DNA of 64,000 nt from Actinoalloteichus hoggarensis (GCF_002234535.1 NZ_CP022521.1:1240001-1304000); one strand, 5' to 3'; positions 44,322 to 53,225 are shown, numbered from the stretch's first letter. A program made the numbers and translations. Notes: generated by a model from the letters alone, not told the origin.

Positions 44322-45934
44322 TGGTACCCGCGGATCTCGTGGAACACCTCGGCCAGCGCCTCGCCCTCGCCGGGCTCGAACATCTCGCCGCCGGTCAGCG
44401 TCGCGATCGCCCGCATCTCCTCACGGCTGCCCTCCCCCAGCGGGACGGTGAACACCGGAATCCCGCGCCACTGCTCGGGAAGCTCCGCGTGGGCGGTGCG
44501 GAACTCGGCGAGGTCGCGCCCTTCGGCGTTCTCCCCGTCGGTCATCAGCACGATCGAGGTGAACCGCTCCGGGTCGGCCGTCACGGAGGCGCCCGCCAGG
44601 GAGAACGCCGTGAGCAGACTGTCGTAGATCGCCGTGCCGCCTGCCGCGCGCAGCTCCGCGGCCGCGTCGGCGATCCGGGCGAGTTCGGCCTCCCGGTCGG
44701 TCTCGGGGACGGTGAACGTCTCCGGCTCGCCCGGCGCCGTCTGGAACGGCAGCAGGGTGATCTCCTCGCGATTGCGGAAACCGCGATAGCGGCCGAGCGC
44801 GGACTCGTCGGCGCCGGTCAACGCGGTCAACGCCGTCCGCAGGTCCGCGATGCGGTCCCCGGCCATCGAGCCGGAGGTGTCCAGCACGTACAGCGTCCTG
44901 GACGGTCGGCGGATCGTGTTGAAGTAGGCCAGCAGCAGGGCGTCCATCGCGTCGGCGGTCGCCGGGAACGGCAGCTCCAGGAGGTTCCGTTCGGTGAACT
45001 GCTCGCCCGGCTCCACACCCGGCACCACCGGACGCCGATGGGTGGTCGCCGTGATCTCGCGCTGCACCTCCGGCGTGCGCAGGTGCGCGGCGAGGGCGTC
45101 GTGTGCCGTCCGGGCCTCGTCGTCGGCGTCGGCCAGCAACGTCAGCGGATAGTCGGCGGTGACGACCCCGTCGACCGGGTAGATCACGGTCATCGGCTCC
45201 GGCAGCGTGCCGTCCGCGCCGAGCGACAACAGCTCCGACTCGTAGTTGATCAGCCCGTCGACCGGGTCGCCGGGGTCGTCGCCGGTGGCACGGGCGACGA
45301 AGGCCCCGGACAGCCAGCGCGACGAGCCCGCCGACAGCGTCTGGCCGCTGAAGAACTCGATCAACTCCGGCGTGATCGACTCGATCCGCGCGGCGTCGAC
45401 CGCGCTGCCGGTGTCGGCCAGCGCCGAGGACACGCCGACCAGCGCCGAGAAGCCCGAGTTCGACGCGGAGGGATCGGTCATCCCGTAGGTGAACTCGTCC
45501 CGGCTCGCGGCCTCGCCGATCTCCCGCCAGCCGACCGGATCGGTCGTCCAGCCCAGCCGCTCGGCCACCGGGGTGGACAGCCCCAGCAGCACCGGGGAGC
45601 TCATGATCCGCACGGATTCGCCGAGTCTGCTCGCGGCGTCCGGCATGGCCCGGAGATACCGGTTCGAGGAGAACCAGATCGCGTCGTAGCGGCCGTCGAT
45701 CTCCCCGTCGGCCAAGGCCTGCGCGCCCTCCAGGGTGCCGGTGAAGTCGAACTCCACCGTGACCCCGGTGGCGTCCGCCGCCGCGTCGAGGATCGGTCGC
45801 ATGTCGCCCAGCTCGCTGCCCGCGAGCACCCGAAGCGTGGTGCCGTCGGGCGCGGTGCCGCCGGGCGTCCCGACACAGCCGGTCAGGGCGGTGGCCGCCA
45901 CCAGTGCGACGGCGACGGCTCTCGACGTCCTCAT
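44318..45934 (-). CDS. Lipoprotein: solute-binding domain fused to VWA domain
   Basis: A 538-residue lipoprotein. The signal ends in ALTGC with the lipid Cys at about residue 20. Residues about 30-330 form a type 2 periplasmic-binding fold (TLRVLAGSELGDMRPILDAA, SNRYLRAMPDA, GMTDPSASNSGFSALVG). Residues about 345-538 are a von Willebrand A domain with an intact MIDAS: LYVLDTSGSMAGDRI near 350, and LMTDGENAEG near 464. The fusion would let a ligand-binding module signal through metal-dependent protein contacts. Start and stop overlap the neighbouring telA and XpaC-like genes, so it is an integral operon member. Confidence 0.9.
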   Translation of the reverse strand: MRTSRAVAVALVAATALTGCVGTPGGTAPDGTTLRVLAGSELGDMRPILDAAADATGVTVEFDFTGTLEGAQALADGEIDGRYDAIWFSSNRYLRAMPDAASRLGESVRIMSSPVLLGLSTPVAERLGWTTDPVGWREIGEAASRDEFTYGMTDPSASNSGFSALVGVSSALADTGSAVDAARIESITPELIEFFSGQTLSAGSSRWLSGAFVARATGDDPGDPVDGLINYESELLSLGADGTLPEPMTVIYPVDGVVTADYPLTLLADADDEARTAHDALAAHLRTPEVQREITATTHRRPVVPGVEPGEQFTERNLLELPFPATADAMDALLLAYFNTIRRPSRTLYVLDTSGSMAGDRIADLRTALTALTGADESALGRYRGFRNREEITLLPFQTAPGEPETFTVPETDREAELARIADAAAELRAAGGTAIYDSLLTAFSLAGASVTADPERFTSIVLMTDGENAEGRDLAEFRTAHAELPEQWRGIPVFTVPLGEGSREEMRAIATLTGGEMFEPGEGEALAEVFHEIRGYQ

Positions 45935-47103
45935 CGGCTCTCCTCGTCCGCTCTCTCGGTGTCGCGGGCACGGCGCAGATACCGCTCGGACCGCCGGATC
46001 TCCGTCGACAGCGATTCCGCGGTGCTCGCCATGGCGTCCACCGCGGCGGCGCGGAAGCCGTCCACGGCGTCGATGGCCGCGTGAATCCGGTCGAAGGACT
46101 CGCGGATCGCCGCCACGCCGACCGCCGGATCGTCGCTCGCCCGTCGGACCTCGCCCGCGTGCCGGGCCAGCAGTTCGCCGTTGGCACGGACCAGGTCGTC
46201 GGTGACCGAGGTCAGCGAGGCGACCTCGTCGAGCACTTCGCGCTGATTCGCCAACGCCGCGCTGACCACCAGCGCGATGCGCAGCGCGGCGACGGTCGTG
46301 GTGACCGCGCGATCCACGCCGCGGATCAGCTCGTCGTTGGTGCGGCGAAGGAGGTCCAACGCGAGGTAGCCCTGGGCGAACACGGCCAACTGGGTGAGGA
46401 TGTCCTGGCGCCGCTGGCGGATGGGATGCAGCACGTCGGAGCGCAGCGCGGTGGCCCGTTCCGGGTCGACCAGGTCGAGGATCGAGGCCTGCCGGGCGAC
46501 CGCCTCGTCCACCGCCTCGGCGAACACGGCGGACGCCGACAGCCGCTCCATGGCCGCCCACAGCCGCAGTCGCTCGCCCTGGATCGACGCCGTGTCCCGC
46601 CGCAGGACGTCCTGCCGCTCACGTAAGGCGAGGACGAGCGCGTTCACCGGCTCGTTCGCCGCGCGATAACGCTCCAGCAGGTCGCGGGCGCCCCGGCCTG
46701 CGGCGAACAGCCCGAACAGTCCGCGTCGAGGCCGCACCGACTCGGTCGGCGTCAACTCGCCGACGGTGCGTCGGAGCGTCGCCAGGTCGGCGGTGAGCAG
46801 GGCCGAGGTGGTGGACTCGGCGCCCGAGGACGCCGCCCGCGTCGTGCGGTCCAGCAGCGCCCCGGCCACGGCGGCGGCGACCCGCATGTCCGCCTCCCCG
46901 ACCGTCAGCAGCGACTCCAGCTCGGCGGCGAAGTCGGGGGAGTGCACGTCGAGCCCGGTCAGCCGCTCGGCCAGCTCCTCGGCGCGGCGGGCCGCGTCGC
47001 CGCGAGCCTCCTCGTCGACGGGGATCAGGCCCGCGACCCGTTCCGGTGGAACCGCCCCGACCGCGTCGGGCGGGCTCAGGACGTGATCGTGCTCCGCCGC
47101 CAT
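45931..47103 (-). CDS. telA: TelA-family toxic anion resistance protein
   Basis: A 390-residue, almost wholly helical protein of the TelA (KlaA/YaaN) family, associated with tellurite and other toxic anion or antibiotic tolerance. Family landmarks are LFAAGRGARDLLERYRAANE, LRERQDVLRRDTASIQGER and HPIRQRRQDILTQLAVFAQG, then LDLLRRTNDELIRGVDRA. There is no signal peptide, so it is cytoplasmic. Its stop overlaps the ATG of the SBP-VWA gene by 4 bp, and its ATG starts 1 bp after the stop of the anchored SBP gene. This tight coupling indicates a stoichiometric complex or pathway. Confidence 0.9.
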   Translation of the reverse strand: MAAEHDHVLSPPDAVGAVPPERVAGLIPVDEEARGDAARRAEELAERLTGLDVHSPDFAAELESLLTVGEADMRVAAAVAGALLDRTTRAASSGAESTTSALLTADLATLRRTVGELTPTESVRPRRGLFGLFAAGRGARDLLERYRAANEPVNALVLALRERQDVLRRDTASIQGERLRLWAAMERLSASAVFAEAVDEAVARQASILDLVDPERATALRSDVLHPIRQRRQDILTQLAVFAQGYLALDLLRRTNDELIRGVDRAVTTTVAALRIALVVSAALANQREVLDEVASLTSVTDDLVRANGELLARHAGEVRRASDDPAVGVAAIRESFDRIHAAIDAVDGFRAAAVDAMASTAESLSTEIRRSERYLRRARDTERADEESR

Positions 47104-47104
47104 G

Positions 47105-48193
47105 TCAGTACTGCTCGGCGATCTCGTCGAGCAGCCGCTCCAGCGTCTCGAAGGACGGCGGCTCGACGACGTCGATCAACGCGGGCGGCTCCGGGACGTC
47201 GTGCTCGGCGACGACCTCGGCGAGCTGAGCCGGGCTGCCGGTGCGGAAGCCGAAGGTCGCCGCGAGCCTGGTCAGTTCCGCGTCGCTGCCGAGCAGCTCG
47301 CCGACGCGATCGCCGTCGGGGGTCAACGGGACCAGGGTGTGGGTGGAGAACACCGTGGGCGCGGTGTAGACCAGCCGCATGTCGTCGGTGATCGACCCGT
47401 CGTCGCGGATCTGTCGGTCGAGGAACTGCGACTCGTAGATCAGCGTCAACGGCGTGCGCCCCATGCCGCCCGAGCCCAGATAGTCCTCGAACGGCCCCTC
47501 GGTGGTGTTCTGGGTGTAGCCCTGATCGAGGAACAGCTCGCCGACCTCGGCGACCACCTCCGCCTCGTCCTCGGTCGAGGACACCACGGCGTCGTCGTTG
47601 GCCACGAAGGACACGATGGACAGATACATCGCCGCCGAGTTCGACTCGCGCGGATCCGTCGTGGTGATCAGCACGTTCTTGCGAGCCGGGAAGGTCGTGT
47701 TGTCGGGCAGCTCGTCCCAGCGGACGTCGTGGCGGGTGAGTTCCAGGTACGCGGCGATGTCGAGCACCTGGTGTCCGTCGTCGCCTTCGGAGCGGATGAC
47801 GCCCTCGGCGGCGAGCAGGTCGACGATCGGCGTGAACGTCGCCACGGCCATCGGGGACTCGAACGGCTCGTACACCCTGTCGACCTGCCGGTCCCGCTGG
47901 ATGCGCTCGGCGGCGGGCGTGCTGGACGGGAAGGCGAACCCGTAGTCGTCCAGTGCGACGGTGGTGGCGATCTGTCGGGAGCCCGCCGCGTCGACCTCCA
48001 CGGCCAGGCCATGCCGGGCGAAGGCCTCCTGAACGCGAGAATCGTGGAAGAAGGCGAGCTTCTCGGAGCCGATGACGCCGCGAACCGTGGTCAGCTCACG
48101 ATCCGCTTCGTCATCGCTCCGGCCCAGCACGATCGCCACGCCCACCGCCACGAGCAGGACCACCGCCAGCGCGATGGACAGGCTCCGCTTCAC
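47105..48193 (-). CDS. Membrane-anchored solute-binding-like protein (first gene of the TelA operon)
   Basis: A 362-residue protein with an N-terminal membrane anchor (SIALAVVLLVAVGVAIVLG) and no lipobox Cys, then a predicted extracytoplasmic domain of the type 2 periplasmic-binding fold: RGVIGSEKLAFFHD, VDAAGSRQIATTVAL and DPRESNSAAMYLSIV, then SGGMGRTPLTLIYESQFLD. The GTG at 48193 follows a promoter region shared with no other gene. It resembles the binding half of the SBP-VWA lipoprotein encoded two genes on, which suggests that the two bind related or the same ligands. Ligand unknown. Confidence 0.85.
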   Translation of the reverse strand: MKRSLSIALAVVLLVAVGVAIVLGRSDDEADRELTTVRGVIGSEKLAFFHDSRVQEAFARHGLAVEVDAAGSRQIATTVALDDYGFAFPSSTPAAERIQRDRQVDRVYEPFESPMAVATFTPIVDLLAAEGVIRSEGDDGHQVLDIAAYLELTRHDVRWDELPDNTTFPARKNVLITTTDPRESNSAAMYLSIVSFVANDDAVVSSTEDEAEVVAEVGELFLDQGYTQNTTEGPFEDYLGSGGMGRTPLTLIYESQFLDRQIRDDGSITDDMRLVYTAPTVFSTHTLVPLTPDGDRVGELLGSDAELTRLAATFGFRTGSPAQLAEVVAEHDVPEPPALIDVVEPPSFETLERLLDEIAEQY

Positions 48194-48312
48194 CCCGTCG
48201 CCCCCCAGATGTCCACGTGTCGCCTGAGGACGATCCTCGACCGCCGCGGACTCGGCTTACTCGCGGCACGGGTGTGATCCGGTGAACACTGGGTGAATGC
48301 CGGGGGGTGGAC

Positions 48313-48741
48313 TCAGCCGTACATCTGGTTGAGGCTGAACCAGTTTCCGGAGTCGTCGCGGAACACCGCCTCGATGCCGTAGGGGCGTTCCATCGGCTCC
48401 TGGAGGAACTCGACGCCGTCGGCACGGAGCCGCTCGAAGTCACCTCGGCAGTCGTCGGTCGCCAGCGAGCCCGCCGAGAACGTGCCCTTGGCGATGAGGT
48501 CGCGCAGCTGATCGCTGGTCCGCGCGTCGTGGCCCATGGCGACGTCGGCCAGGATGAGTTCGACGTCGGGCTGGTCGGCCGGTCCGACGGTCAGCCACCG
48601 GAAGCCCCGCCCCGCGCCCTCGAACTCGCCTCCCATCATGACGTCAGAACGCACCTCGAAGCCGAGCCGCCGGGTGTAGAAGTCCTTCGCGGACTCCTGA
48701 TCGAGCACGTAGACACAGGTGTGGGTGAGACGTCGCGGCAT
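48313..48741 (-). CDS. VOC family (glyoxalase/bleomycin resistance-like) protein
   Basis: A 142-residue vicinal-oxygen-chelate fold protein made of two beta-alpha-beta-beta-beta units: LTHTCVYVLDQESAKDFYTR then LGFEVRSDVMM in the first, and DFERLRADGVEFLQEPMERP then YGIEAVFRDDSGNWFSLNQ in the second. Metal-ligand-type His and Glu positions are present. Substrate cannot be assigned. It lies 73 bp downstream of a short AraC-type regulator on the same strand, an arrangement common for this VOC group. Confidence 0.9.
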   Translation of the reverse strand: MPRRLTHTCVYVLDQESAKDFYTRRLGFEVRSDVMMGGEFEGAGRGFRWLTVGPADQPDVELILADVAMGHDARTSDQLRDLIAKGTFSAGSLATDDCRGDFERLRADGVEFLQEPMERPYGIEAVFRDDSGNWFSLNQMYG

Positions 48742-48814
48742 GGTCGCTCCTTGGGTCGGTCGATGTCGCCTCACCGTAGGAGGGCACGGCTTCGGCGTGC
48801 TTCTCCCAGAGTGA

Positions 48815-49219
48815 TCAGCCCGTCGGGCCGGGGCGCGACCAGGCCAGGACGAAACAGCCGGGGATGATCACGTCCGTCGATCGAGCCCGGTGATGCCGCT
48901 GGTACTCGCTCGGCGATCGGCCCATGAGCTGGTGGAAGCGGGTGCTGAACGAGCCGAGGCTCGCGAATCCGACGTGGAAGCACACCTCGGTGACGGTCAG
49001 GTTCGCCGCCCGCAGCAGGTACGCGGCGCGCTCGATGCGCCTGCGTGTCAGATAGGCGATCGGCGTCTCCCCGAAGATCGCCCGGAACCGACGGGAGAGG
49101 TGGTGTCGGGAGTAGCCTGCCACCGCCGCGAGCCGATTCAGGTCCAGCGGCGCGGCGAAGTCCCGGTCGATGACGTCCTTGGCCCGCCGCACCGCCCTTG
49201 TCGTCTCCCACGCCGTCAT
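48815..49219 (-). CDS. Short AraC-type transcriptional regulator
   Basis: A 134-residue regulator that is little more than the AraC DNA-binding domain: LNRLAAVAGYSRHHLSRRF then RAIFGETPIAYLTRRRIERA and TVTEVCFHVGFASLGSFSTR then FHQLMGRSPSEYQ. There is no effector domain. The ATG at 49219 begins a short leader helix. It is followed by the VOC gene and probably controls it. Members of this type often respond to oxidative or xenobiotic stress. Confidence 0.9.
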   Translation of the reverse strand: MTAWETTRAVRRAKDVIDRDFAAPLDLNRLAAVAGYSRHHLSRRFRAIFGETPIAYLTRRRIERAAYLLRAANLTVTEVCFHVGFASLGSFSTRFHQLMGRSPSEYQRHHRARSTDVIIPGCFVLAWSRPGPTG

Positions 49220-49642
49220 CGGCCCAGTGTAGGAACGACGAATCGGTCGCTTCGCCGGTCCGTCGCGCGTCCGGCAGCCGGGGGAGCAGGGCTGATCTCG
49301 ACGTCGGGCCACAGGCGATCGGTGCGGCGTCGTGGTCGGCCCGCGGCGGGACACACGGTCGGTCGTCGCGCCGCGCGGGGGATCGCGGTGCTCGGGCGGG
49401 GCCGTGCGTACCGGGCCGCCGGAGGATCGGGACGAGGTCCACGCGCCTCGCCGTGTGCCGCCCGATCTCCGTGGTCGTGCGGCGGCGCGGGCCCCGTACC
49501 TGCTGTGTGCCATCCCGACGGGCTCACGGCGGCGGCCGCTGTGCGCCCGCCGGAAACGTCGGGGCGGGCCGGGTCGCCGCGGGTCGTCGGCGCCGGGGAA
49601 ATCCGTTGCCGGGCGGGCCGAGGGCGACCTAGCCTCGACGCG
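49220..49642. other. Divergent intergenic stretch, no gene recognised
   Basis: About 420 bp between the AraC gene and the deaminase gene. It is GC-rich throughout, with no clear operator or gene. Confidence 0.4.
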
Positions 49643-50680
49643 GTGCGCGACCCCCACGACAAGCCGGGCTCCGGTGCCGCCGACAGGCTGACCGCGTTGC
49701 CCAAGGCCCACCTGCACGTCCATCTGGAGAGCACGGTCCGGCCCGACACGTTGCGGGAGTTCGGCGCGGCCGACGGCGTCGCCGTGCCTGCCGCGGCGGT
49801 GCGGTCCTGCGGCGCCGCGTTCGCGGGATTCCGCGAGTTCGCCGATCGGAACGCGCTGGTGCGGGACTGCCTGCGCCGCCCGGCGGACTTCCGCCGCATC
49901 GCCGTCGAGTTCTGCGCCGACGAGGCCGCCGCGGGCACCCGCTACGTCGAGGTGACCTTCACGGCCGCCTCGCACGGCGAGCGACTCGGCGACCTGGGGA
50001 TGCCGCTGGCCGCGGTGCTGGACGGACTGGCGGAGGGACGGCAGAGCTACGGCGTCGAGTGTCGGGTGCTCCTCGACCACTCCCGCCGCCGATCCGTCGA
50101 GCGGGCGCGGCACACCCTGGAGCTGGCGGTGCGACACGCCTCGGCCGGTGTGATCGGCATCGGCATGGCGGGGGACGAGACGTATTCGTTGACGCCTTTC
50201 GTGTCGATCGTCGACGCGGCGGTCGAGGCAGGCCTGCACGTGGTGCACCACGCCGGGGAGTGCTGCGGCGCGGCGAGCATCCGCGAGGCGATCGACCCCG
50301 GCCGCACGGAACGCCTCGGCCACGGCTTCCGGGTGGCGGAGGACGCCGACCTCCTCGCCGAGGTTCGCGATCGCGGCCTGCCGTTGGAGGTGTGTCCCTC
50401 GTCGAACGTGACGCTCGGCCTCGTCGACTCCCTCGCCGCGCATCCGCTGCCGCTGCTGCGGGACGCGGGCCTGGTCGTCACCCTGAACACCGACATCCCC
50501 GACGTCACCGGGGCGGACCTGGCCGGGGAGTACCGCCGGGTGCGGGACACGTTCGACTACGACGACGCGACGATGGCCGAGTTCGCGCGGGCGGGGGTGG
50601 ACGCCTCCTTCGCGCCGGCGGCGACGAAAGCCCGCCTGCATCGGGAGATCGACGCGTGGCAGGCCGTTCCGGCGAGCTGA
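49643..50680 (+). CDS. Adenosine deaminase family protein with altered active site
   Basis: A 345-residue amidohydrolase of the adenosine deaminase/aminodeoxyfutalosine deaminase family. Zinc-site motifs are visible: KAHLHVHLES (HxH, about residues 23-27), HHAGECC (catalytic Glu near 207) and RLGHGFRV (about 225). The family's NTDDP motif, however, reads NTDIPDV (about 282-288), so the second Asp, which contacts the substrate, is replaced by Ile. The first Asp, a zinc ligand, is kept. This suggests a changed substrate rather than loss of the fold. The GTG at 49643 places the HxH motif at the expected distance. Confidence 0.88.
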   Translation: MRDPHDKPGSGAADRLTALPKAHLHVHLESTVRPDTLREFGAADGVAVPAAAVRSCGAAFAGFREFADRNALVRDCLRRPADFRRIAVEFCADEAAAGTRYVEVTFTAASHGERLGDLGMPLAAVLDGLAEGRQSYGVECRVLLDHSRRRSVERARHTLELAVRHASAGVIGIGMAGDETYSLTPFVSIVDAAVEAGLHVVHHAGECCGAASIREAIDPGRTERLGHGFRVAEDADLLAEVRDRGLPLEVCPSSNVTLGLVDSLAAHPLPLLRDAGLVVTLNTDIPDVTGADLAGEYRRVRDTFDYDDATMAEFARAGVDASFAPAATKARLHREIDAWQAVPAS

Positions 50681-50857
50681 GCGCGGGCCGCCTCCGGCGG
50701 CGTGGGCCGGTGTGGCGGGTGCGGGGCCGACGTGTGCGGGGCTGAGGTTCCCACCGGGCGACCGTCTGTCCGGCCCCGCCGCCCAACGGCGTCTCGCCCA
50801 GGGCCGCACGCTCGCACGACTGCGGCCCGCTCCGGAGGGCGCGACGAACCGGGTCGG

Positions 50858-51259
50858 TCAGATCGGGATGACCTGGACCAGTCGCTGCACCGCCGCGAGG
50901 TCCTTCGGATTGCGGGTGAGCAGCGGCAGCGACCGGGCCGCCGCGGTCGCCGCGATCTGGAGGTCGACCCGACGGGGGACGGATCGGCGGCCGGTCTCCC
51001 GCACCAGCGCGGCCAGCACCCCGTACAGCTTCGCGGCGGCGGTGTCGAAGGGCAGGACGTCGATCCGTCGCAGCGCGGCGTGATAGCGCTCCATCCGGGC
51101 GTGCCGTTCCACCAAGTCGGTGGTCCCCAGCGCGTAGGCCAGCTCCGCGACGCTGACCGAACTGACCAGCGGGCGTGCCGAGGCCAGCTCGCCGAGGTCG
51201 AGCCGGTCCAGCTCGATGATCACCGAGGTGTCGAGCAGCACTCGTGTGGGCGTCGTCAT
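50858..51259 (-). CDS. vapC: PIN-domain toxin (VapC-like)
   Basis: A 133-residue PIN-domain ribonuclease. Acidic active-site residues are seen in RVLLDTSVIIELD (first Asp), VSVAELAYALG (Glu), and VDLQIAATAAAR (Asp), followed by LLTRNPKDLA. It is the usual VapC length. Its ATG overlaps the end of the antitoxin gene by 4 bp, giving a standard antitoxin-first toxin-antitoxin operon on the minus strand. Confidence 0.92.
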   Translation of the reverse strand: MTTPTRVLLDTSVIIELDRLDLGELASARPLVSSVSVAELAYALGTTDLVERHARMERYHAALRRIDVLPFDTAAAKLYGVLAALVRETGRRSVPRRVDLQIAATAAARSLPLLTRNPKDLAAVQRLVQVIPI

Positions 51260-51774
51260 CGGGTCGGCGGGCCGCCCGGTCGATCGGGTCGGCCGCCCCG
51301 GCTCGTCGGCGGATACGGCGGTGCCTGCTCGGCCATGACGGCGGCGGGCGGTGCGGCATCGGCTCGTGCCGCCGGGCGCGGGTCGGTCGGCTCGTCCTCG
51401 GAGGCGATGAAGCGCGAGCTGAGGGGGTTCGAGGCGACGGGGCCCGAGTCGGGGTGGCCCGCGACGGCGGACCCGTGTCGTGTCCCCCGGTTCCAGGGGT
51501 TCTCCGACGGATCGTCCGGCCCGAATCGGGAGTCGGCGCGGCGTCGATCCCGTTCCCAGCGGGCCGCGTCCACCGAGGGCAGACCGCGGAACTCGGCCTG
51601 CACCGCGCCCAGCGTCCGGTCGGCTGCCGAGGGCGGGTCGCCGGGACGATGCGGGACGAGATCGGCCACCGGCCTGCCCGCCCGGGTGACGGTGAAGCGC
51701 TCGCCCGCTTCGACGCGACGGACGACCTCGGCCTCGTCTCGGCGCAGCTCGCGCGAACCGATCCGCTGACTCAT
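51256..51774 (-). CDS. Phd/YefM-type antitoxin with long C-terminal tail
   Basis: A 172-residue antitoxin. The first 50 residues are a clear Phd/YefM DNA-binding domain (SRELRRDEAEVVRRVEAGER, FTVTRAGRPVADLVPHRP). The usual toxin-binding tail adds about 30 residues. Here it extends for about 120, with a WERDRR helix and then a Pro/Ala/Gly-rich disordered stretch down to the coupled VapC gene. This makes it about twice the usual size. It probably represses its own operon. Confidence 0.85.
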   Translation of the reverse strand: MSQRIGSRELRRDEAEVVRRVEAGERFTVTRAGRPVADLVPHRPGDPPSAADRTLGAVQAEFRGLPSVDAARWERDRRRADSRFGPDDPSENPWNRGTRHGSAVAGHPDSGPVASNPLSSRFIASEDEPTDPRPAARADAAPPAAVMAEQAPPYPPTSRGGRPDRPGGPPTR

Positions 51775-52076
51775 GCGCCTACCGTAGTCGGGGCAGTCGC
51801 GAAAGTGACAGAATTCCTCCCCGGTACGGGAGAATCGGTACCTGGATCGTCACGCAGCGTTCGCTTGACTGCGGTCGGGCCGGGCGGCCCGACGCGGCCT
51901 TGCCGACGGCGGATCCGCGCCGAACCGCGCGCACCGCGCTCGTCGTCCCGGCGGCGATGATGTGATCATCATCGGGGCACGGACGGCCCTCGGCGTCTCG
52001 TCGGCGGCATCCTCGGCGGGGGTCCGCGGCGCGGGGTGCGTTCGTGCGGGTATCGACGGCGATCGGAGTCGGGTAC

Positions 52077-53225
52077 ATGGTCGACCACTACGAGCTGCTC
52101 GGCGTGCGCCGCAGCGCGTCGACTGCGGACATCAAGGCGGCGTATCGGCAGCTGGCCAAGACCATGCATCCCGACGCGGGCGGCACCTCCGGGGCCTTTC
52201 GGCTGCTGACCGAGGCCTACGAGACCCTGCACGATCCCGTGCTGCGCGCCGAGTACGACCGGACCTTCACGCTGCGTCGGTCGCCCGCCGTCGACAGGAC
52301 CATGGAACAGGCCGCACCGCTGCGGCGGACCCCGTGGCTGGGCCGCAATCGCAGCACCCGGCGATGGGATCTGGGCGAGGACCCCGACTACGTGCCGCCG
52401 TCGCCGAGGATCGACCCGCGCGGCATCCCCTGGTGGGACACGCTCGACGTCCGCCGAGCCGTGCGGTACCTGCCGTCCACCGGGCTCGGCCACGCGCCGC
52501 TGCTGCTGCCGCTCTCCTGCGTGCTGGCCCTGGTGGCGGTGGCCCCGCTGCTGCTCGGCGCCCCGGTGACGCTGGTGGCGTGGCTGCTGCTGGTGTCGGG
52601 AGCGGTGACCATGACGATCCGCGCGGTGCGCAGGCAGGTCGCCGCGGGCCGCGTCGACGAGGACTTCGTGGCGGAGTTCGGGGCCGAGCGCGTGTTCGGC
52701 ACGACGGGCGACGACCGCGACGACATCGCCAGGCAGCTCACCGCGGACCTGCTCGACCGCTACCTGACCCGCCTGCCCGGCGTCCGGATCTTCCACGGCC
52801 TCGCCTGGCCGGGCTCGGTGTTCGCCGACGTCGACCACGCCGTCCTCTGCGGACGCAGGCTGGTGCTCATCGAGTCGAAGAAGTGGCTGCCCGGCCACTA
52901 CGAGGCGGATGAGGACGGCACGTTGTGGCGCAACGGCCACGTCTTCCGGGGCGGCTCGATCCGGTTACCCGATGCGGTGGCGGCGTACCGCACGATGCTC
53001 TCCGACGTCGAGGTGCGCGGGGCGCTGCTGCTGTACCCCAGCCGGTCCGGCCGCATCACCACCGACGAGCCGCTGGACGACACCGCCGCGCCGATGAATC
53101 CCGAGTGGTTCCTGGAAGAGATCGGCGGCTGGCTCGCCGAGGACGGCGCGACGGTGGACCGCGAGCTGTTCCGCACCATCCTGGCTCAGGTCGTCGGCGC
53201 GGGCGGCGCGTCCGGCGCGGCCTGA
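52077..53225 (+). CDS. J-domain / membrane / NERD nuclease-related fusion protein
   Basis: A 382-residue protein of three parts. Residues 1-65 are a J-domain with the HPD motif (TMHPDAGG, 31-33), which stimulates Hsp70 ATPase. Residues about 145-185 hold two membrane segments (LLPLSCVLALVAVAPLLLG, VAWLLLVSGAVTM). Residues about 205-370 resemble a NERD domain, with the PD-(D/E)xK-like residues in FADVDHAVLC and LVLIESKKW. The ATG at 52077 begins the J-domain exactly. No DnaK gene is in the window. A link between chaperone recruitment and nucleic-acid cleavage at the membrane is inference. Confidence 0.82.
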   Translation: MVDHYELLGVRRSASTADIKAAYRQLAKTMHPDAGGTSGAFRLLTEAYETLHDPVLRAEYDRTFTLRRSPAVDRTMEQAAPLRRTPWLGRNRSTRRWDLGEDPDYVPPSPRIDPRGIPWWDTLDVRRAVRYLPSTGLGHAPLLLPLSCVLALVAVAPLLLGAPVTLVAWLLLVSGAVTMTIRAVRRQVAAGRVDEDFVAEFGAERVFGTTGDDRDDIARQLTADLLDRYLTRLPGVRIFHGLAWPGSVFADVDHAVLCGRRLVLIESKKWLPGHYEADEDGTLWRNGHVFRGGSIRLPDAVAAYRTMLSDVEVRGALLLYPSRSGRITTDEPLDDTAAPMNPEWFLEEIGGWLAEDGATVDRELFRTILAQVVGAGGASGAA

